Origin: Saccharopolyspora flava
Lineage (GTDB): Bacteria > Actinomycetota > Actinomycetes > Mycobacteriales > Pseudonocardiaceae
Assembly: GCF_900116135.1 (NCBI RefSeq)
Contig: NZ_FOZX01000010.1
Coordinates: 1-64,000 of the forward strand
Direction: 5' to 3'
Length of the DNA stretch: 64,000 nucleotides
In this document: positions 1 through 9,186 of the stretch, piece by piece
How the letters are laid out: each line of letters starts with the position of its first letter
How positions within the stretch are numbered: position 1 is the first letter of the stretch
Position numbers and translations under genes: made by a program
The notes under the pieces: generated by a model
Told to the model about the DNA's origin: nothing
What the model saw: the letters and a program-made list of their open reading frames with translations, nothing else
Database searches by the model: none

Positions 1-346
1 CCCAAGACCGCGTCGCCGCCCGCAACCTCCTGGCTCGCCTGCGCTATCTGTGCCCGACCATCCGATTGGTCTGGGCCGATTCCGGCTACACCGGCACGCT
101 CATCGACTGGACCAGATCGTTGTTCGGGATCAGCATCGAAATCGTCTCGAAACTCGCAGGTCAGGTCGGGTTCGTCGCCCTGCCACGTCGATGGGTCGTG
201 GAACGCACTCTGGCCTGGATCAACCAGCACCGCCGCTGCGTGCGCGACTACGAACGCCGCCCCGAACACCACGAAGCCATGGTCCGCTGGGCCATGATCC
301 ACACCATCAGCAAGCGCCTCACTCGCTAGTTCAGGAACAGGCTCTG
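1..346 (+). mobile_element. 3' end of an IS5-superfamily insertion sequence, cut by the window edge
   Basis: The element runs in from beyond the left edge. It consists of a transposase tail followed, just after the stop codon, by TCAGGAACAGGCTCT (331-345), which looks like the right terminal inverted repeat: many IS5-type actinobacterial elements end in GAGCCTGTTC, and this is its reverse complement. The left end and the target duplication lie outside the window, so the exact boundary and intactness cannot be judged. Confidence 0.7.
3..329 (+). CDS. IS5-family transposase, C-terminal part (5' partial)
   Basis: An open frame is already running at base 3 and ends at 329, giving the last 108 residues of a DDE transposase. 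Visible marks are a WADSGY segment (second catalytic Asp region) and VVERTLAW followed by basic residues, which carries the catalytic Glu of IS4/IS5-type enzymes. The family cuts and pastes its own element. The start lies outside the window, so whether the full gene is intact is unknown. No frameshift is seen in the visible part. Confidence 0.75.
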   Translation, partial: QDRVAARNLLARLRYLCPTIRLVWADSGYTGTLIDWTRSLFGISIEIVSKLAGQVGFVALPRRWVVERTLAWINQHRRCVRDYERRPEHHEAMVRWAMIHTISKRLTR

Positions 347-448
347 AGATCCGCGTGGGCGGGAGCCCACTTCACAGGCAGCGGCGAAGAGAGCGACCAT
401 TGCTCGGTCTCGTGCGCGGTGAACGCGGAGAGCCGGAGGCGAAGAGTC

Positions 449-706
449 TCACGAATTTCTGCAAGATTTGTGGCTGTCAGGGGTCCTCGGCTGGAGCAGC
501 GGGAGCACCGTGATGCCCAGGGTGATCAGGGCTGTCAACGCTGCGACGACGCTGGCGACCTTGTCGGCTTCGTCCGTGCCGTCGGTCAGCAGGTTCGTGA
601 TGATCCAGAATGCAGCAATGCTGAGGCCGAGTGCGAGAAGTGCGAGCTTTTTTCGCTGTGCGTGCAAGTCGGGGATACCTCGCCGCTCGTGATTCGCTGA
701 GATCAA
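449..706 (-). CDS. small two-helix membrane protein, function unknown
   Basis: An 85-residue frame starting at a TTG (a second TTG 13 codons in is equally possible, and neither has a strong ribosome site). It has a short basic N-terminus followed by two hydrophobic stretches, roughly residues 20-40 and 50-70, separated by an acidic loop (TDGTDEADK). This is the usual shape of small actinobacterial integral membrane proteins of unknown role. It stands alone between the insertion sequence and the esterase gene. I recognise no family, and it could be a chance frame in GC-rich DNA, although the hydrophobic pattern and low G+C of the stretch argue for a real gene. Confidence 0.5.
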   Translation of the reverse strand: MISANHERRGIPDLHAQRKKLALLALGLSIAAFWIITNLLTDGTDEADKVASVVAALTALITLGITVLPLLQPRTPDSHKSCRNS

Positions 707-874
707 GAGTGTACCGGCCGTGCCGCTGCGCCAATAGTGGGAAATTTGCGGTGAACTGGTAACGGTGTTGCTCCTGGTGCTCTACAAGTATGACGAGCAG
801 TATCCGATCTTCACTGGGGTGAAATCACATGTGACGCGCGGATGTGGAGTGCGCGCAGAGAGGTAGAAGCCGTG

Positions 875-1954
875 ATGAGAACGGGTTTCAGGGGAGTGCT
901 GCGCACATTCGCCGCCGCATCCGCCGCTGGGATGGTCGCGCTGGGTCTGTGCGCGCCCGCCGCCAACGCCGAGGACGAGGTGCCTCGATTGGCCGACGGT
1001 TTCGGTCTGACCGTGAAGCGGCAGCCGGAGTGGCTGGACGGTGGGCATCGGTCGTTCGTGTTCTCCGTTGCCACGGACGAGGTGCCGAATCCGACGCTCC
1101 TGTCGGATCAGACCGCCGGACAGCACGACATCGTGGTCACGCTGCCCGAGGACTACACGCGCAGCGAGGCCCGTTACCCGGTGCTCTACTCGCTGCACGG
1201 CAACCCCGATTGGCCCACCAACCCGTACCTCAGGCAGGTCTCCGAGCAGGCGACCGCTGGGAAGCCGCTGATCACCGTGCACCCCAACGGCGTCCGGAGT
1301 TGGTACTCGAACTGGGTGAACCCGGGAGGTGTGGGTCCGCAGAACTGGGAGACCTTCCACCTGGACCAGCTCGTCCCGTTCATCGATGCGAACCTGCGGA
1401 CGTTCGCCGAGCGTGACGGCCGGGCCATCGTCGGTCATTCGATGGGCGGTTTCGGAGCGTTGCACTACGCCGAGCACAGGCCCGATCTCTTCAGCTATGT
1501 CGGCAGTTTCTCCGGCGGGCTCGACCTGCTGAACCAGAAGGTTCGCGCCGCGGTCATCGGGACGGAGGTGAGCCCGGGCTCGGGGACGCCGACCGTCGGT
1601 GCGGACGCCATCTTCGGCCCGCCTGTCTGGCCGCTTGACGGTGTGTGGAACGCGCAGAGCCCCGCGCAGCACGTCGAATCGCTGCGCGGCATGGGTGTGG
1701 CGCTCTACAGCGGAAATGGTGGAGACCCGCTCGTGGCGCCGGTGCAGTCGGTGACCGAGCAGGGAGTCCGGGAGACGAACGTCGTGACCTCTCAGAACCT
1801 CACGGCGGCGGGGATTCCGCACGAGTTCCTCGACTACGGTGACGGGAGTTCCTGGGCACCGGGATGCTCCGGCAAGCACGCCGACATCCAGTGCCTGCAG
1901 AAGGACATGGACCACTACGTCGGGCTGATCTTGGAACGCCTCCGGACCCGGTAG
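875..1954 (+). CDS. secreted alpha/beta-hydrolase, esterase D / antigen-85-like
   Basis: The 359-residue product begins with a classical signal peptide (basic start, Ala-rich core, probable cleavage after Ala-Asn-Ala at residue 32), so it acts outside the cell. The mature part is an esterase-family alpha/beta-hydrolase: a YPVLYSLHG strand-loop near residue 101 for the oxyanion hole and the nucleophile elbow GHSMGG with Ser189. The family hydrolyses or transfers acyl esters; the substrate cannot be told. An AGAGAGG ribosome site precedes ATG 875; a GTG directly before it (872) is the only competitor. It converges on rpiB, with a hairpin overlapping its stop codon. Confidence 0.82.
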   Translation: MRTGFRGVLRTFAAASAAGMVALGLCAPAANAEDEVPRLADGFGLTVKRQPEWLDGGHRSFVFSVATDEVPNPTLLSDQTAGQHDIVVTLPEDYTRSEARYPVLYSLHGNPDWPTNPYLRQVSEQATAGKPLITVHPNGVRSWYSNWVNPGGVGPQNWETFHLDQLVPFIDANLRTFAERDGRAIVGHSMGGFGALHYAEHRPDLFSYVGSFSGGLDLLNQKVRAAVIGTEVSPGSGTPTVGADAIFGPPVWPLDGVWNAQSPAQHVESLRGMGVALYSGNGGDPLVAPVQSVTEQGVRETNVVTSQNLTAAGIPHEFLDYGDGSSWAPGCSGKHADIQCLQKDMDHYVGLILERLRTR

Positions 1955-1976
1955 TCGGGTCAGCGGGTCCGGAGGC
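1938..1976. terminator. bidirectional hairpin terminator between esterase and rpiB
   Basis: A perfect 13-bp stem (GCCTCCGGACCCG at 1938-1950 against CGGGTCCGGAGGC at 1964-1976) with a 13-nt loop. It overlaps the esterase stop codon and lies just past the rpiB stop, so it can serve both converging transcripts. There is no U tract, as is common in high-GC actinobacteria. Confidence 0.7.
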
Positions 1977-1981
1977 GGGTT

Positions 1982-2452
1982 CTAGTCCGCTCGGAGCGGG
2001 GGTAGGACGCCTGCGGTTTCGTAGTGGGTGAGTTGGGTGAGGCGGCGTTGGTGTCTGCCTCCGTCGAACTGGGTGGTGAGGAAGGTGTTCACGATGAGTT
2101 CCGCTTCCGTCAGGGCGTGGAGGCGGGCTCCGATGGCGGCCAGCTGGGCGTTGTTGTGCCTGCGGGCGAGGCGGGCGACGTGGGCGTTCCAGACCAGGGC
2201 GGCGCGGGCGCCGGGGACCTTGTTGGCGGCGATCTGCTCTCCGTTGCCGGAGCCGCCGATCAGCACGCCCCGGCTGCCCGGGTCGGCGACCACCCGCCGC
2301 GCCGCGTGGATGCAGAACGGCGGGTAGTCGTCGGCCGGGTCGTAGGTCGCCGGGCCCACGTCGATCGTGTCGTGTCCCCGTTCCGCCAGCTTCTTCACCA
2401 GGTGGTTCTTCAGCTCGAAACCGGCGTGGTCGGAGGCCAGGTAGACGCGCAC
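1982..2452 (-). CDS. rpiB: ribose-5-phosphate isomerase B
   Basis: The 156-residue product matches the RpiB/LacAB family in length and signature: YLASDHAGFELK at the N-terminus, the catalytic-loop GGSGNGEQIAANKVPGARA around residues 66-84, and the HNNA motif. It interconverts ribose 5-phosphate and ribulose 5-phosphate in the cytoplasm. Its GTG start lies only 3 bp past the transketolase stop, so it is the last gene of the leftward hxlA operon. In that setting its job is to regenerate ribulose 5-phosphate, the formaldehyde acceptor of the RuMP cycle. A housekeeping copy probably exists elsewhere in the genome (inference). Confidence 0.93.
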   Translation of the reverse strand: MRVYLASDHAGFELKNHLVKKLAERGHDTIDVGPATYDPADDYPPFCIHAARRVVADPGSRGVLIGGSGNGEQIAANKVPGARAALVWNAHVARLARRHNNAQLAAIGARLHALTEAELIVNTFLTTQFDGGRHQRRLTQLTHYETAGVLPPLRAD

Positions 2453-2455
2453 CGC

Positions 2456-4564
2456 TCAGCCCGCCCGGACCGCGTTCAGCGTGCGGCGGGCCGCGGCCAC
2501 CACCGCGTCCGAGGTGATGCCGAACTCGGAGTAGAGGCGGGCGAAGTCCGCTGAGGCGCCGAAGTGCTCCAGCGACACGACCTCTCCGGCGTCGCCGACG
2601 AAGCGGTGCCACGGCTGGGCGATTCCCGCTTCCACCGCGACCCGGGCGCGCACCGACGGGGGCAGCATCGAGGTCCGGTAGGCCTCGTCCTGGGCGTCGA
2701 ACCACTCCACGCACGGCATCGACACCACACGGGTCGCGATCCCGTCGGCCTCCAGGACCTCCCGGGCCGCGACCGCCAGCTGCACCTCCGAGCCGGTGCC
2801 GATGAGCACCACCTGCGGCACGGCGGCCGAGGCGTCGGCCAGCACGTAACCGCCGCGGGCCACGCCCTCGGCGTCCGTGCCGGCCAGCGTCGGCACCGCC
2901 TGCCGGGTCAGCGCCAGACCCGTGGGGCCGCCGGTGTTCTCCAGCGCCGCCTTCCACACCGCGGCGGTCTCGTTGGCGTCGGCCGGGCGGGCCACCGCTA
3001 GGTCCGGGATCGCGCGCAGGCTCGCCAGGTGCTCCACCGGCTGGTGCGTCGGACCGTCCTCGCCCAGGCCGATCGAGTCGTGGGTCCACACGTAGATCAC
3101 CGGCAGGCGCATCAGCGCCGACAACCGCACCGCCGGGCGCATGTAGTCGCTGAACACCAGGAACGTCCCGCCGTAGGGCCGGGTTCCGCCGTGCAGCGCG
3201 ATGCCGTTGAGGATCGCGCCCATCGCGTGCTCGCGGATGCCGAAGTGCAGCGTCCGGCCGTACGGGTTGGCCGACCAGGTGTCGGTGGAGATCGACTCGG
3301 GCCCGAAGGAATCCGCGCCCTTGATCGTCGTGTTGTTGCTCTCGGCCAGGTCGGCCGAGCCGCCCCACAGCTCCGGCAGCACCTCGCCCAGCGAGGCCAG
3401 CACCTCCGAGGAGGCCTTGCGGGTCGCCACGCCCTTCTCATCGGGTTCCCAGGCCGGCATCCCGTCGGCCCAGCCGGCCGGCAGCTCGCGGGTGCGCATC
3501 CGGTCCAGCAAGGCCTTGCGCTGCGGGTTCGCCGCCGCCCACGCGTCGAAGGACAGCTGCCACTTCTCGCGCAGCGCGCGGCCTCGCGCACCGGCCGCGC
3601 GGGTGTGTTCCAGCACCGCCTCCTCGACCTGGAAGCTCTCGTCCGGGTCGAAGCCCAGCAGTTCCTTGACCTTCGCCAGCTCGTCGGCGCCCAGCGCGGC
3701 GCCGTGCGCTTTGCCGGTGTTGCTCTTCGTCGGCGACGGGTGACCGATCACCGTGCGCAGCACGATCAGCGACGGACGCGACGTCTCCTGCTGAGAGGCC
3801 TTGAGCGCGGCCAGGATTCCGGTGATGTTCTCGCCGCCGTCGACGGTCACCACGTGCCAGCCGTAGGCCTCGTAGCGCTTCGCGGTGTCCTCCGACAGGG
3901 CGATCTTGGTGTCGTCCTCGATCGAGATGTCGTTGGCGTCGTAGATCACCGTGAGGTTGCCGAGCTGCTGGGTGCCGGCCAGCGACGAGGCCTCGGAGGT
4001 CACGCCCTCCTCGATGTCGCCGTCGGAGGCGATCACGTAGACGTGGTGGTCGAAAACGCTCTCGCCGGGCGCGGTTTCGGGATCGAGCAGGCCCCGCTCG
4101 CGGCGCGCGGCCATCGCCATGCCCACCGCGTTGGCCAGTCCCTGCCCCAGCGGACCCGTCGTGGTCTCCACGCCTCGGGTGTGGCCGTGCTCCGGGTGGC
4201 CGGGGGTGAGCGAACCCCAGGTGCGCAGCCTCTGGAGGTCCTCGATCTCCAGGCCGTAACCGGCCAGGAACAGCTGCACGTACAGCGTCAGGCTCGAATG
4301 TCCCGCCGAGAGCACGAAGCGGTCGCGGCCGATCCAGTCCGCGTCGTTCGGGTCGTGCCGCATGACGTGCTGGAACAGCGCGTAGGCGGTGGGGGCCAGG
4401 CTCATCGCCGTGCCCGGGTGGCCGCTGCCGCACCGCTCCACGGCGTCGGCGGCCAGCACGCGCGCGGTGTCGATCGCCCGGACGTCCAGGCCGGTCCAGT
4501 CATCGGGCACGTGGGAGGTGGTCAACCGGTCGAGCTGGTCGCTCACGCGGGGGACAGCGGTCAT
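2456..4564 (-). CDS. tkt: transketolase
   Basis: A full-length 702-residue ThDP enzyme. N-terminal marks are [12 protein letters not shown] and the [14 protein letters not shown] loop. The ThDP-binding motif runs from the SDGDIEEG segment through [25 protein letters not shown] pyrimidine-domain motif and the C-terminal transketolase domain follow. It moves two-carbon units between sugar phosphates. ATG 4564 is preceded by CAGGAGT at good spacing; an upstream in-frame extension lacks one. It lies between the 88-aa protein and rpiB in the RuMP operon, so it probably serves the sugar-rearrangement branch that rebuilds ribulose 5-phosphate. Confidence 0.95.
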   Translation of the reverse strand: MTAVPRVSDQLDRLTTSHVPDDWTGLDVRAIDTARVLAADAVERCGSGHPGTAMSLAPTAYALFQHVMRHDPNDADWIGRDRFVLSAGHSSLTLYVQLFLAGYGLEIEDLQRLRTWGSLTPGHPEHGHTRGVETTTGPLGQGLANAVGMAMAARRERGLLDPETAPGESVFDHHVYVIASDGDIEEGVTSEASSLAGTQQLGNLTVIYDANDISIEDDTKIALSEDTAKRYEAYGWHVVTVDGGENITGILAALKASQQETSRPSLIVLRTVIGHPSPTKSNTGKAHGAALGADELAKVKELLGFDPDESFQVEEAVLEHTRAAGARGRALREKWQLSFDAWAAANPQRKALLDRMRTRELPAGWADGMPAWEPDEKGVATRKASSEVLASLGEVLPELWGGSADLAESNNTTIKGADSFGPESISTDTWSANPYGRTLHFGIREHAMGAILNGIALHGGTRPYGGTFLVFSDYMRPAVRLSALMRLPVIYVWTHDSIGLGEDGPTHQPVEHLASLRAIPDLAVARPADANETAAVWKAALENTGGPTGLALTRQAVPTLAGTDAEGVARGGYVLADASAAVPQVVLIGTGSEVQLAVAAREVLEADGIATRVVSMPCVEWFDAQDEAYRTSMLPPSVRARVAVEAGIAQPWHRFVGDAGEVVSLEHFGASADFARLYSEFGITSDAVVAAARRTLNAVRAG

Positions 4565-4599
4565 GGTGGGCACTCCTGAGTTCTCGGTGATGGCGGGTC

Positions 4600-4866
4600 C
4601 TACGCGGGCCACATCCGGGACCGCTCCGGGTGGTCGTCGTCGATGAGCCGGTGCGCCAGCGCGATCGCCTCGGTGCGGTCCAGCTCGGCGACAGCGGGAT
4701 CGTCGCGGGAGATTCCCTCGAAGATGGTGGCCAGCCGCTCGGCGTCGGCGACCGACACGCTGGTGTCGCCGTCGAAACCGCCGTCGTAGCGCCGGCGCAC
4801 GATCGCGGCGGCCTGGCGCAGCAGGGCGCGCTGCACGTCGCTCAGGTCCACCTGGCAGTCGCTCAT
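4600..4866 (-). CDS. 88-aa acidic helical protein in the RuMP operon, function unknown
   Basis: A small protein with GGGAGAA ahead of ATG 4866, sitting 73 bp after hxlA and 35 bp before transketolase on the same strand. The sequence is acidic and predicted helical (for example VQRALLRQAAAIVRRRYDGG, then an ADAERLATIFEGI helix). It has one Cys near the N-terminus and no membrane segment or signal peptide. I do not recognise a family. Its placement between two RuMP-cycle genes suggests a small accessory or regulatory subunit, but nothing in the sequence says for which enzyme. Confidence 0.75.
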   Translation of the reverse strand: MSDCQVDLSDVQRALLRQAAAIVRRRYDGGFDGDTSVSVADAERLATIFEGISRDDPAVAELDRTEAIALAHRLIDDDHPERSRMWPA

Positions 4867-4939
4867 GTCGTTCTCCCTCACGTTCGAGGCGATCCGGGGG
4901 AGCGGGAAGGGCGTCGCCTTCCCGCTCCCGCGCCGGGTG

Positions 4940-5566
4940 TCAGCGGATCCGGGAACGCAGGGCCTTCGCGGCGGCACCCGGGTCGGCGGCGCTGTAGATC
5001 GCGCCCCCGGCCACGGCCACGGTCGCGCCCGCTTCCTGCACCGAGCCGATCGAGTCGGGCTTGATGCCACCGGCGATGGAGAACGGCACCCCGGCCTGCT
5101 TGCCGTCGTCCAGCAGCGCCTGGATCGAGTAGCCGGGACGGGCCTGCTCGTCCAGACCGGCGTGGATCTCGACGAAGGACACGCCGAACTTCGACACCTC
5201 GCGGATGCGGGAGACGCGGTTGTCGACCACCGCGATCATGTCCGCGACGACGTCCTTGCCGTGCTTGCGGCCCGCGGCCACCGCGCCCTTGACGGTGTCG
5301 TCGTCGGCGGTGCCCATGACGGTGACCAGGTCCGCGCCCGCGGTGAAGGCCAGGTCGGCCTCCAGCTCACCGGCGTCGGCGGTCTTCATGTCGGCGAAGA
5401 CCAGCTTGTCCGGGTGGGCGGCCTTGATGGCCGTGATCGCCCGCAGGCCCTCGGCCTTGATCAGCGGGGTGCCCAGTTCCAGGATGTCGACGTGCTCGGC
5501 GGTCTGGCGCGCCAGGGTCAACGCATCGCCGAGCGTGGCGACGTCCAGTGCTACCTGCAGCTTCAC
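4940..5566 (-). CDS. hxlA: 3-hexulose-6-phosphate synthase
   Basis: A 208-residue cytoplasmic enzyme of the orotidine-decarboxylase superfamily that condenses formaldehyde with ribulose 5-phosphate, the entry step of the RuMP cycle. Seen are the family hallmarks LQVALD at the N-terminus, DILELGTPLIKAEG, the FADMKTAD metal/phosphate motif, VEIHAGLDEQ, and the phosphate-binding IAGGIKPDS near the C-terminus. The start is a GTG with GAGGAG 7 nt upstream. It is the first gene of a leftward operon with the small protein, tkt and rpiB, and is divergent from its pathway partner hxlB. Keto-gulonate-phosphate decarboxylases are the close alternative; the hxlB neighbour decides for HPS. Confidence 0.93.
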   Translation of the reverse strand: MKLQVALDVATLGDALTLARQTAEHVDILELGTPLIKAEGLRAITAIKAAHPDKLVFADMKTADAGELEADLAFTAGADLVTVMGTADDDTVKGAVAAGRKHGKDVVADMIAVVDNRVSRIREVSKFGVSFVEIHAGLDEQARPGYSIQALLDDGKQAGVPFSIAGGIKPDSIGSVQEAGATVAVAGGAIYSAADPGAAAKALRSRIR

Positions 5567-6174
5567 GATAATCTCCTCAATCGGTGGTGCTCGGCGGATT
5601 CCGGCGCGGGTGATCCCGGCCGGAAGATCCGCGATGCGGTGAGCAATGTCCGGCGCCCGAACCGATTGCCATTCCGGGCGATGTGCGCGGATCACGACGA
5701 TTCCGCGGGCTGCGCCTTTCCCGGCCCCTGGTGATCGGGGCCGTGAACGAGCAACGGCATGTGACGGTGCACGGATTCTCGCGGTGCGGTCAACCTCTGC
5801 GGAACGAACGGCGGGCGCGGCGGCACAAACGGTCTCCTGCGGGCCTCCAGCTGCCCGGAACCGCAGGTATGAGGCCTGTGCGATTACTTTCGCTGATGGG
5901 GCGATCAGGAATTGTTCGGGCGAATTCCGCGATTCCGCTTGAGGCCGTTTCAAAACCGTTCGTGCTTTCCCGGTATCTGTTCGTTCTCGTCGCGTTGACC
6001 GGGCGATGGGCGGCGTGCACTCTCGCTCTCCGACGCGGCATCGACCGCGTTCGAGGTCCCGTGCTCCGCGAATTCCCGCGGGTTTCGGCGAAGAACTCGG
6101 CCCCTCGTCACCGACCGGCATCCGGTGGTGCGAAGGCGGGCCGGACGAATGACATCCGAGTGGGGAGTGCCACG
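5567..6174. promoter_or_regulatory. 608-bp divergent promoter region between hxlA and hxlB
   Basis: There is no convincing gene here. The region must hold the promoters for both arms of the RuMP cluster. It is less GC-rich than its flanks. On the plus strand 5959-5976 reads TTCGTGCTTTCCCGGTAT, almost identical to a stretch upstream of the aldolase gene at 16139-16156. No clear long inverted repeat was found. With two LytTR regulators nearby, this is the likely place for their binding sites (inference). Confidence 0.6.
5959..5976 (+). promoter_or_regulatory. element shared with the aldolase upstream region
   Basis: TTCGTGCTTTCCCGGTAT here and TTCGTGCGCTCCCGGTAT at 16139-16156 agree at 16 of 18 positions, both on the strand of, and upstream of, a sugar-phosphate gene of the island. 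It may be a common promoter or operator. No canonical -35 box is positioned for it. Confidence 0.4.
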
Positions 6175-6771
6175 ATGACCGACACCGTGAATCCCGGCGG
6201 CGACACGCTCAACCCGCCGCTGTTCAACTACGCGACCCTGGCCATCACCGGCGAGGTGGACCGGATCCGCCGGGGCGTGCAGCCCGCCGCGTGGGCCCGC
6301 GCCGGGGCGATGCTGCTCAAGGCTCCCGCGGTGTTCACCGTCGGCACCGGGCGCAGCGGCCTGGCGCTGCAGATGGCCGCGATGCGGTTGATGCACCTCG
6401 GGCTGTCGGTGCACGTCGTCGGCGAGGTGACCGCGCCCGCGATCGGCCCGGACGACGTGCTCATCGCCGCCTCGGGCTCGGGCACGACCAAGCGCGTCGT
6501 GCAGGCGGCCGAGACCGCGCGCAAGCAGGGCGCCAACGTCGTGGCCCTGACCACCGCGCCCGACTCGCCGCTGGCGTCGGTCTCCACCGAGGTCCTGGTG
6601 ATCCCGGCCGCCGACAAGCAGGACTTCGACGGCAAGGTCTCCGACCAGTACGCGGGCAGCCTCTTCGAGCAGTCCGTCCTGCTGCTCACCGACGCCCTGT
6701 TCCACGCCCTCTGGCGCTCCAGCGGCACGCAGGCAACCGAGTTGTGGCGCCTCCACGCGAACTTGGAGTGA
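6175..6771 (+). CDS. hxlB: 6-phospho-3-hexuloisomerase
   Basis: A 198-residue SIS-domain protein: [21 protein letters not shown] near residues 56-76, ASGSGTT (phosphosugar-binding Ser/Thr loop) near 97-103, and a C-terminal [16 protein letters not shown] helix typical of PHI. It isomerises 3-hexulose 6-phosphate to fructose 6-phosphate, directly after HPS. ATG 6175 is preceded by a GGGGAG ribosome site. It is the first gene of the rightward arm, followed 36 bp later by the bisphosphatase. Placement opposite hxlA supports the assignment over other SIS sugar isomerases. Confidence 0.92.
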   Translation: MTDTVNPGGDTLNPPLFNYATLAITGEVDRIRRGVQPAAWARAGAMLLKAPAVFTVGTGRSGLALQMAAMRLMHLGLSVHVVGEVTAPAIGPDDVLIAASGSGTTKRVVQAAETARKQGANVVALTTAPDSPLASVSTEVLVIPAADKQDFDGKVSDQYAGSLFEQSVLLLTDALFHALWRSSGTQATELWRLHANLE

Positions 6772-6807
6772 AGGCCGAGGCAACGGTCGAGACGAGGAGA
6801 CCCGGAC

Positions 6808-7776
6808 ATGCAGGAAACGCGAACCCGCACCGACATCCACACCCTGGAGGCCGTGGCGCTGGGCGCTACCCAGCGGGCCGCGCTGGCCAGCTACCCGTGG
6901 GTCGGACGGCACGACAAGAAAGCCGCCGACGCCGCGGCGACCGAGGCCATGCGCGAGGTCCTGGCCGGTGCTCCCGGGCGGGGGACCGTGGTCATCGGTG
7001 AGGGCGAGAAGGACGAGGCGCCGATGCTGTTCAACGGCGAAACCGTGGGCGACGGCACCGGCCCCGACTTCGACATCGCCGTGGACCCGCTGGAGGGAAC
7101 CTCGTTCTGCGCCAAGAACCTCCCCGGCGCGATGGCCACGATCGCCTTCGCCGAACCGGGCACCCTCTGGTCGCCCGGGCCCGGCTTCTACATGGACAAG
7201 ATCGTCGTCGGGCCCGGCGCCAAGGGCGTCATCGACCTCGACGCCCCGCCGGAGTCCACCGTGGACAGTGTCGCCAAGGCCCTGGGCAAGAAGGTCTCCG
7301 AGATGCGCGTGGTCGTCATGGACAAGCCCCGCCACACCGAGCTTATCGCGCGGCTGCTGGCCGCCGGCGCGGCGGTGCACACGCCCGCCGAGGGCGACGT
7401 CGGCGGCAGCCTCGAAGCGCTGCTGCCGACCGGTGAGGCCGACCTGCTGCTGGGCGTCGGCGGCACGCCGGAAGGCGTGATGACCGCCGCGGCCGTGCGC
7501 GGCCTGGGCGGCGACATGCTCGGCAGGCTCGCCCCGCAGCGCCGGGAGGAGGCCGACGCGATCCGCGCGGCCGGCATGGACCTCGATCGCGTCTACACCT
7601 GCGACGAGCTCGTCGGCGGCGACGCGCTGTTCGCCGCCACCGGCGTGACCAGCGGTTCTCTGCTCGGCCGGCCCCGGGAGTCCGAGGGCGCCGTGCTGGC
7701 CGAGTCGCTGCTGGTCTCCCGCGGTCAGGTGCGCCGCATCGCGCACACCACTTTCGGCTCGATGCCCCGGCAGTGA
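6808..7776 (+). CDS. glpX: fructose-1,6-bisphosphatase class II (may also act on sedoheptulose bisphosphate)
   Basis: A 322-residue GlpX-family phosphatase. It carries the lithium-sensitive phosphatase metal motif DPLEGT (residues 93-98), preceded by GEGEKDEAP (64-72), and the family motif GVGGTPEGV. It removes the 1-phosphate from fructose 1,6-bisphosphate. The homologous enzymes in methylotrophs and cyanobacteria also take sedoheptulose 1,7-bisphosphate, which would suit the regeneration half of the RuMP cycle (inference). It is co-transcribed with hxlB and, 9 bp later, phosphofructokinase. The adjacency of PFK and FBPase implies tuned two-way control at this step. Confidence 0.93.
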   Translation: MQETRTRTDIHTLEAVALGATQRAALASYPWVGRHDKKAADAAATEAMREVLAGAPGRGTVVIGEGEKDEAPMLFNGETVGDGTGPDFDIAVDPLEGTSFCAKNLPGAMATIAFAEPGTLWSPGPGFYMDKIVVGPGAKGVIDLDAPPESTVDSVAKALGKKVSEMRVVVMDKPRHTELIARLLAAGAAVHTPAEGDVGGSLEALLPTGEADLLLGVGGTPEGVMTAAAVRGLGGDMLGRLAPQRREEADAIRAAGMDLDRVYTCDELVGGDALFAATGVTSGSLLGRPRESEGAVLAESLLVSRGQVRRIAHTTFGSMPRQ

Positions 7777-7785
7777 GGACATGCG

Positions 7786-9186
7786 GTGACTCTGCACTTG
7801 GACGACCTCCGCGTTCGCCACCTCGGCGAATGCCACCACGACTCGCCGCTGGCCGATCTGGTCGCGGACAAGAAGACCTCTCCGCACTACGTCTCGGAAG
7901 GCGACCGGGTCCTGCTCGACGACACGGTGTCGATGCTCGACCGGCGGGGCATGGCCCCCGGTGACCTGCCGAGCTTCGAAGCCGCGGGACCGCGTCGCAA
8001 GATCTACTTCGACCCGGCCGAGGTCACCGCCGGGATCGTGACCTGCGGCGGCCTGTGCCCGGGGCTCAACGACGTCATCCGCGGCCTGGTCCAGGAGCTC
8101 ACGGTCCAGTACGACGTGAAGCGGATCCTCGGGTTCCGCAACGGTTTCCGCGGTCTGACCGCCCGGCACCGGCACGACACCGTCGATCTCACGCCCGACG
8201 TGGTGCGCGACATCCACAAGTCGGGCGGCACCATCCTCGGCAGCTCGCGCGGCGGGCAGGACGTCGAGGAGATGGTCGACACGCTCGTGCTGCGCGGGGT
8301 GAACGTGCTGTTCGTCGTCGGCGGTGACGGCGGCATGAACGCCGCCACCAACCTGGCCGCGGCGATCCGGTCGCGCGGACTGGACATCGCCGTGATCGGG
8401 GTGCCCAAGACCATCGACAACGACCTGCCCTACACCGACCAGTCCTTCGGGTTCCAGAGCGCGTTCGCGCAGGCCGCGAACTTCATCTCGTCGGTCTCCA
8501 TCGAGGCCTCGGCCAGCCCGGACGGCATCGGGATCGTGAAGCTGATGGGCCGGCATTCCGGTTTCATCGCCTGCTACGCCTCGCTGGCCCGCAACGCCGC
8601 CGACGTCGTGCTCATCCCGGAGGTCCCGTTCCGCCTGGAAGGCCCGGACGGCCTGCTGGCGCGCGTCGAGCGGCACGTGCGGGAGAAGGGCTTCGTCGTC
8701 ATCGTCGTCGCCGAAGGAGCGGGTCAGGACCTGCTGGCCGAGCGCGGACTGCTGCAGGGCGGCGCCACCGACGCCTCCGGCAACGCCAAGCTCGGCGACA
8801 TCGGGCTGCTGCTGCGCGAGATTATCAGCGCCCACCTGACCGAGGTGGGGCTGTCGCCGACGGTGCGCTACATCGACCCCAGCTACGCGATCCGCAGCGT
8901 CACCGCCAACGCCTACGACAGCGTGTACTGCCTGCGCCTGGCGCACAACGCGGTCCACGCGGCGATGGCGGGGCGCACCGAGACCGCCGTGGTGCGCTGG
9001 CGGCGGCGGTTCGTGCACGTGCCGATGCCGCTGATCATCAGCCACCGAAACCAGGTCGACCCCGACGGCGACCTGTGGATGTCGGTGCAGGAGGCCACCG
9101 GCGGGCTTGTGGCGCCCAGCGACGGGCGCAAGCTCGAACGGCCCGGCGTGCCCGAGCGGCCCGGTGCGGGGGTCGTCGCGGGATGA
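7786..9186 (+). CDS. pfkA: 6-phosphofructokinase, long ATP-type clade (Gly/Lys)
   Basis: A 466-residue phosphofructokinase with a roughly 80-residue N-terminal extension before the GIVTCGGLCPGLND phosphate-binding motif. Phospho-donor residues are GGDGG (residues 179-183), meaning Gly where PPi enzymes have Asp, and PKTIDND (207-213), meaning Lys where classical ATP enzymes have Gly. This Gly/Lys mixture is known in the plant/spirochaete TP0108-like group, which uses ATP. It therefore differs from the PPi-dependent PFK reported in Amycolatopsis methanolica. GTG 7786 follows GAGGA. It is the last gene of the hxlB operon and feeds the aldolase encoded at 16466. Confidence 0.92.
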   Translation: MTLHLDDLRVRHLGECHHDSPLADLVADKKTSPHYVSEGDRVLLDDTVSMLDRRGMAPGDLPSFEAAGPRRKIYFDPAEVTAGIVTCGGLCPGLNDVIRGLVQELTVQYDVKRILGFRNGFRGLTARHRHDTVDLTPDVVRDIHKSGGTILGSSRGGQDVEEMVDTLVLRGVNVLFVVGGDGGMNAATNLAAAIRSRGLDIAVIGVPKTIDNDLPYTDQSFGFQSAFAQAANFISSVSIEASASPDGIGIVKLMGRHSGFIACYASLARNAADVVLIPEVPFRLEGPDGLLARVERHVREKGFVVIVVAEGAGQDLLAERGLLQGGATDASGNAKLGDIGLLLREIISAHLTEVGLSPTVRYIDPSYAIRSVTANAYDSVYCLRLAHNAVHAAMAGRTETAVVRWRRRFVHVPMPLIISHRNQVDPDGDLWMSVQEATGGLVAPSDGRKLERPGVPERPGAGVVAG

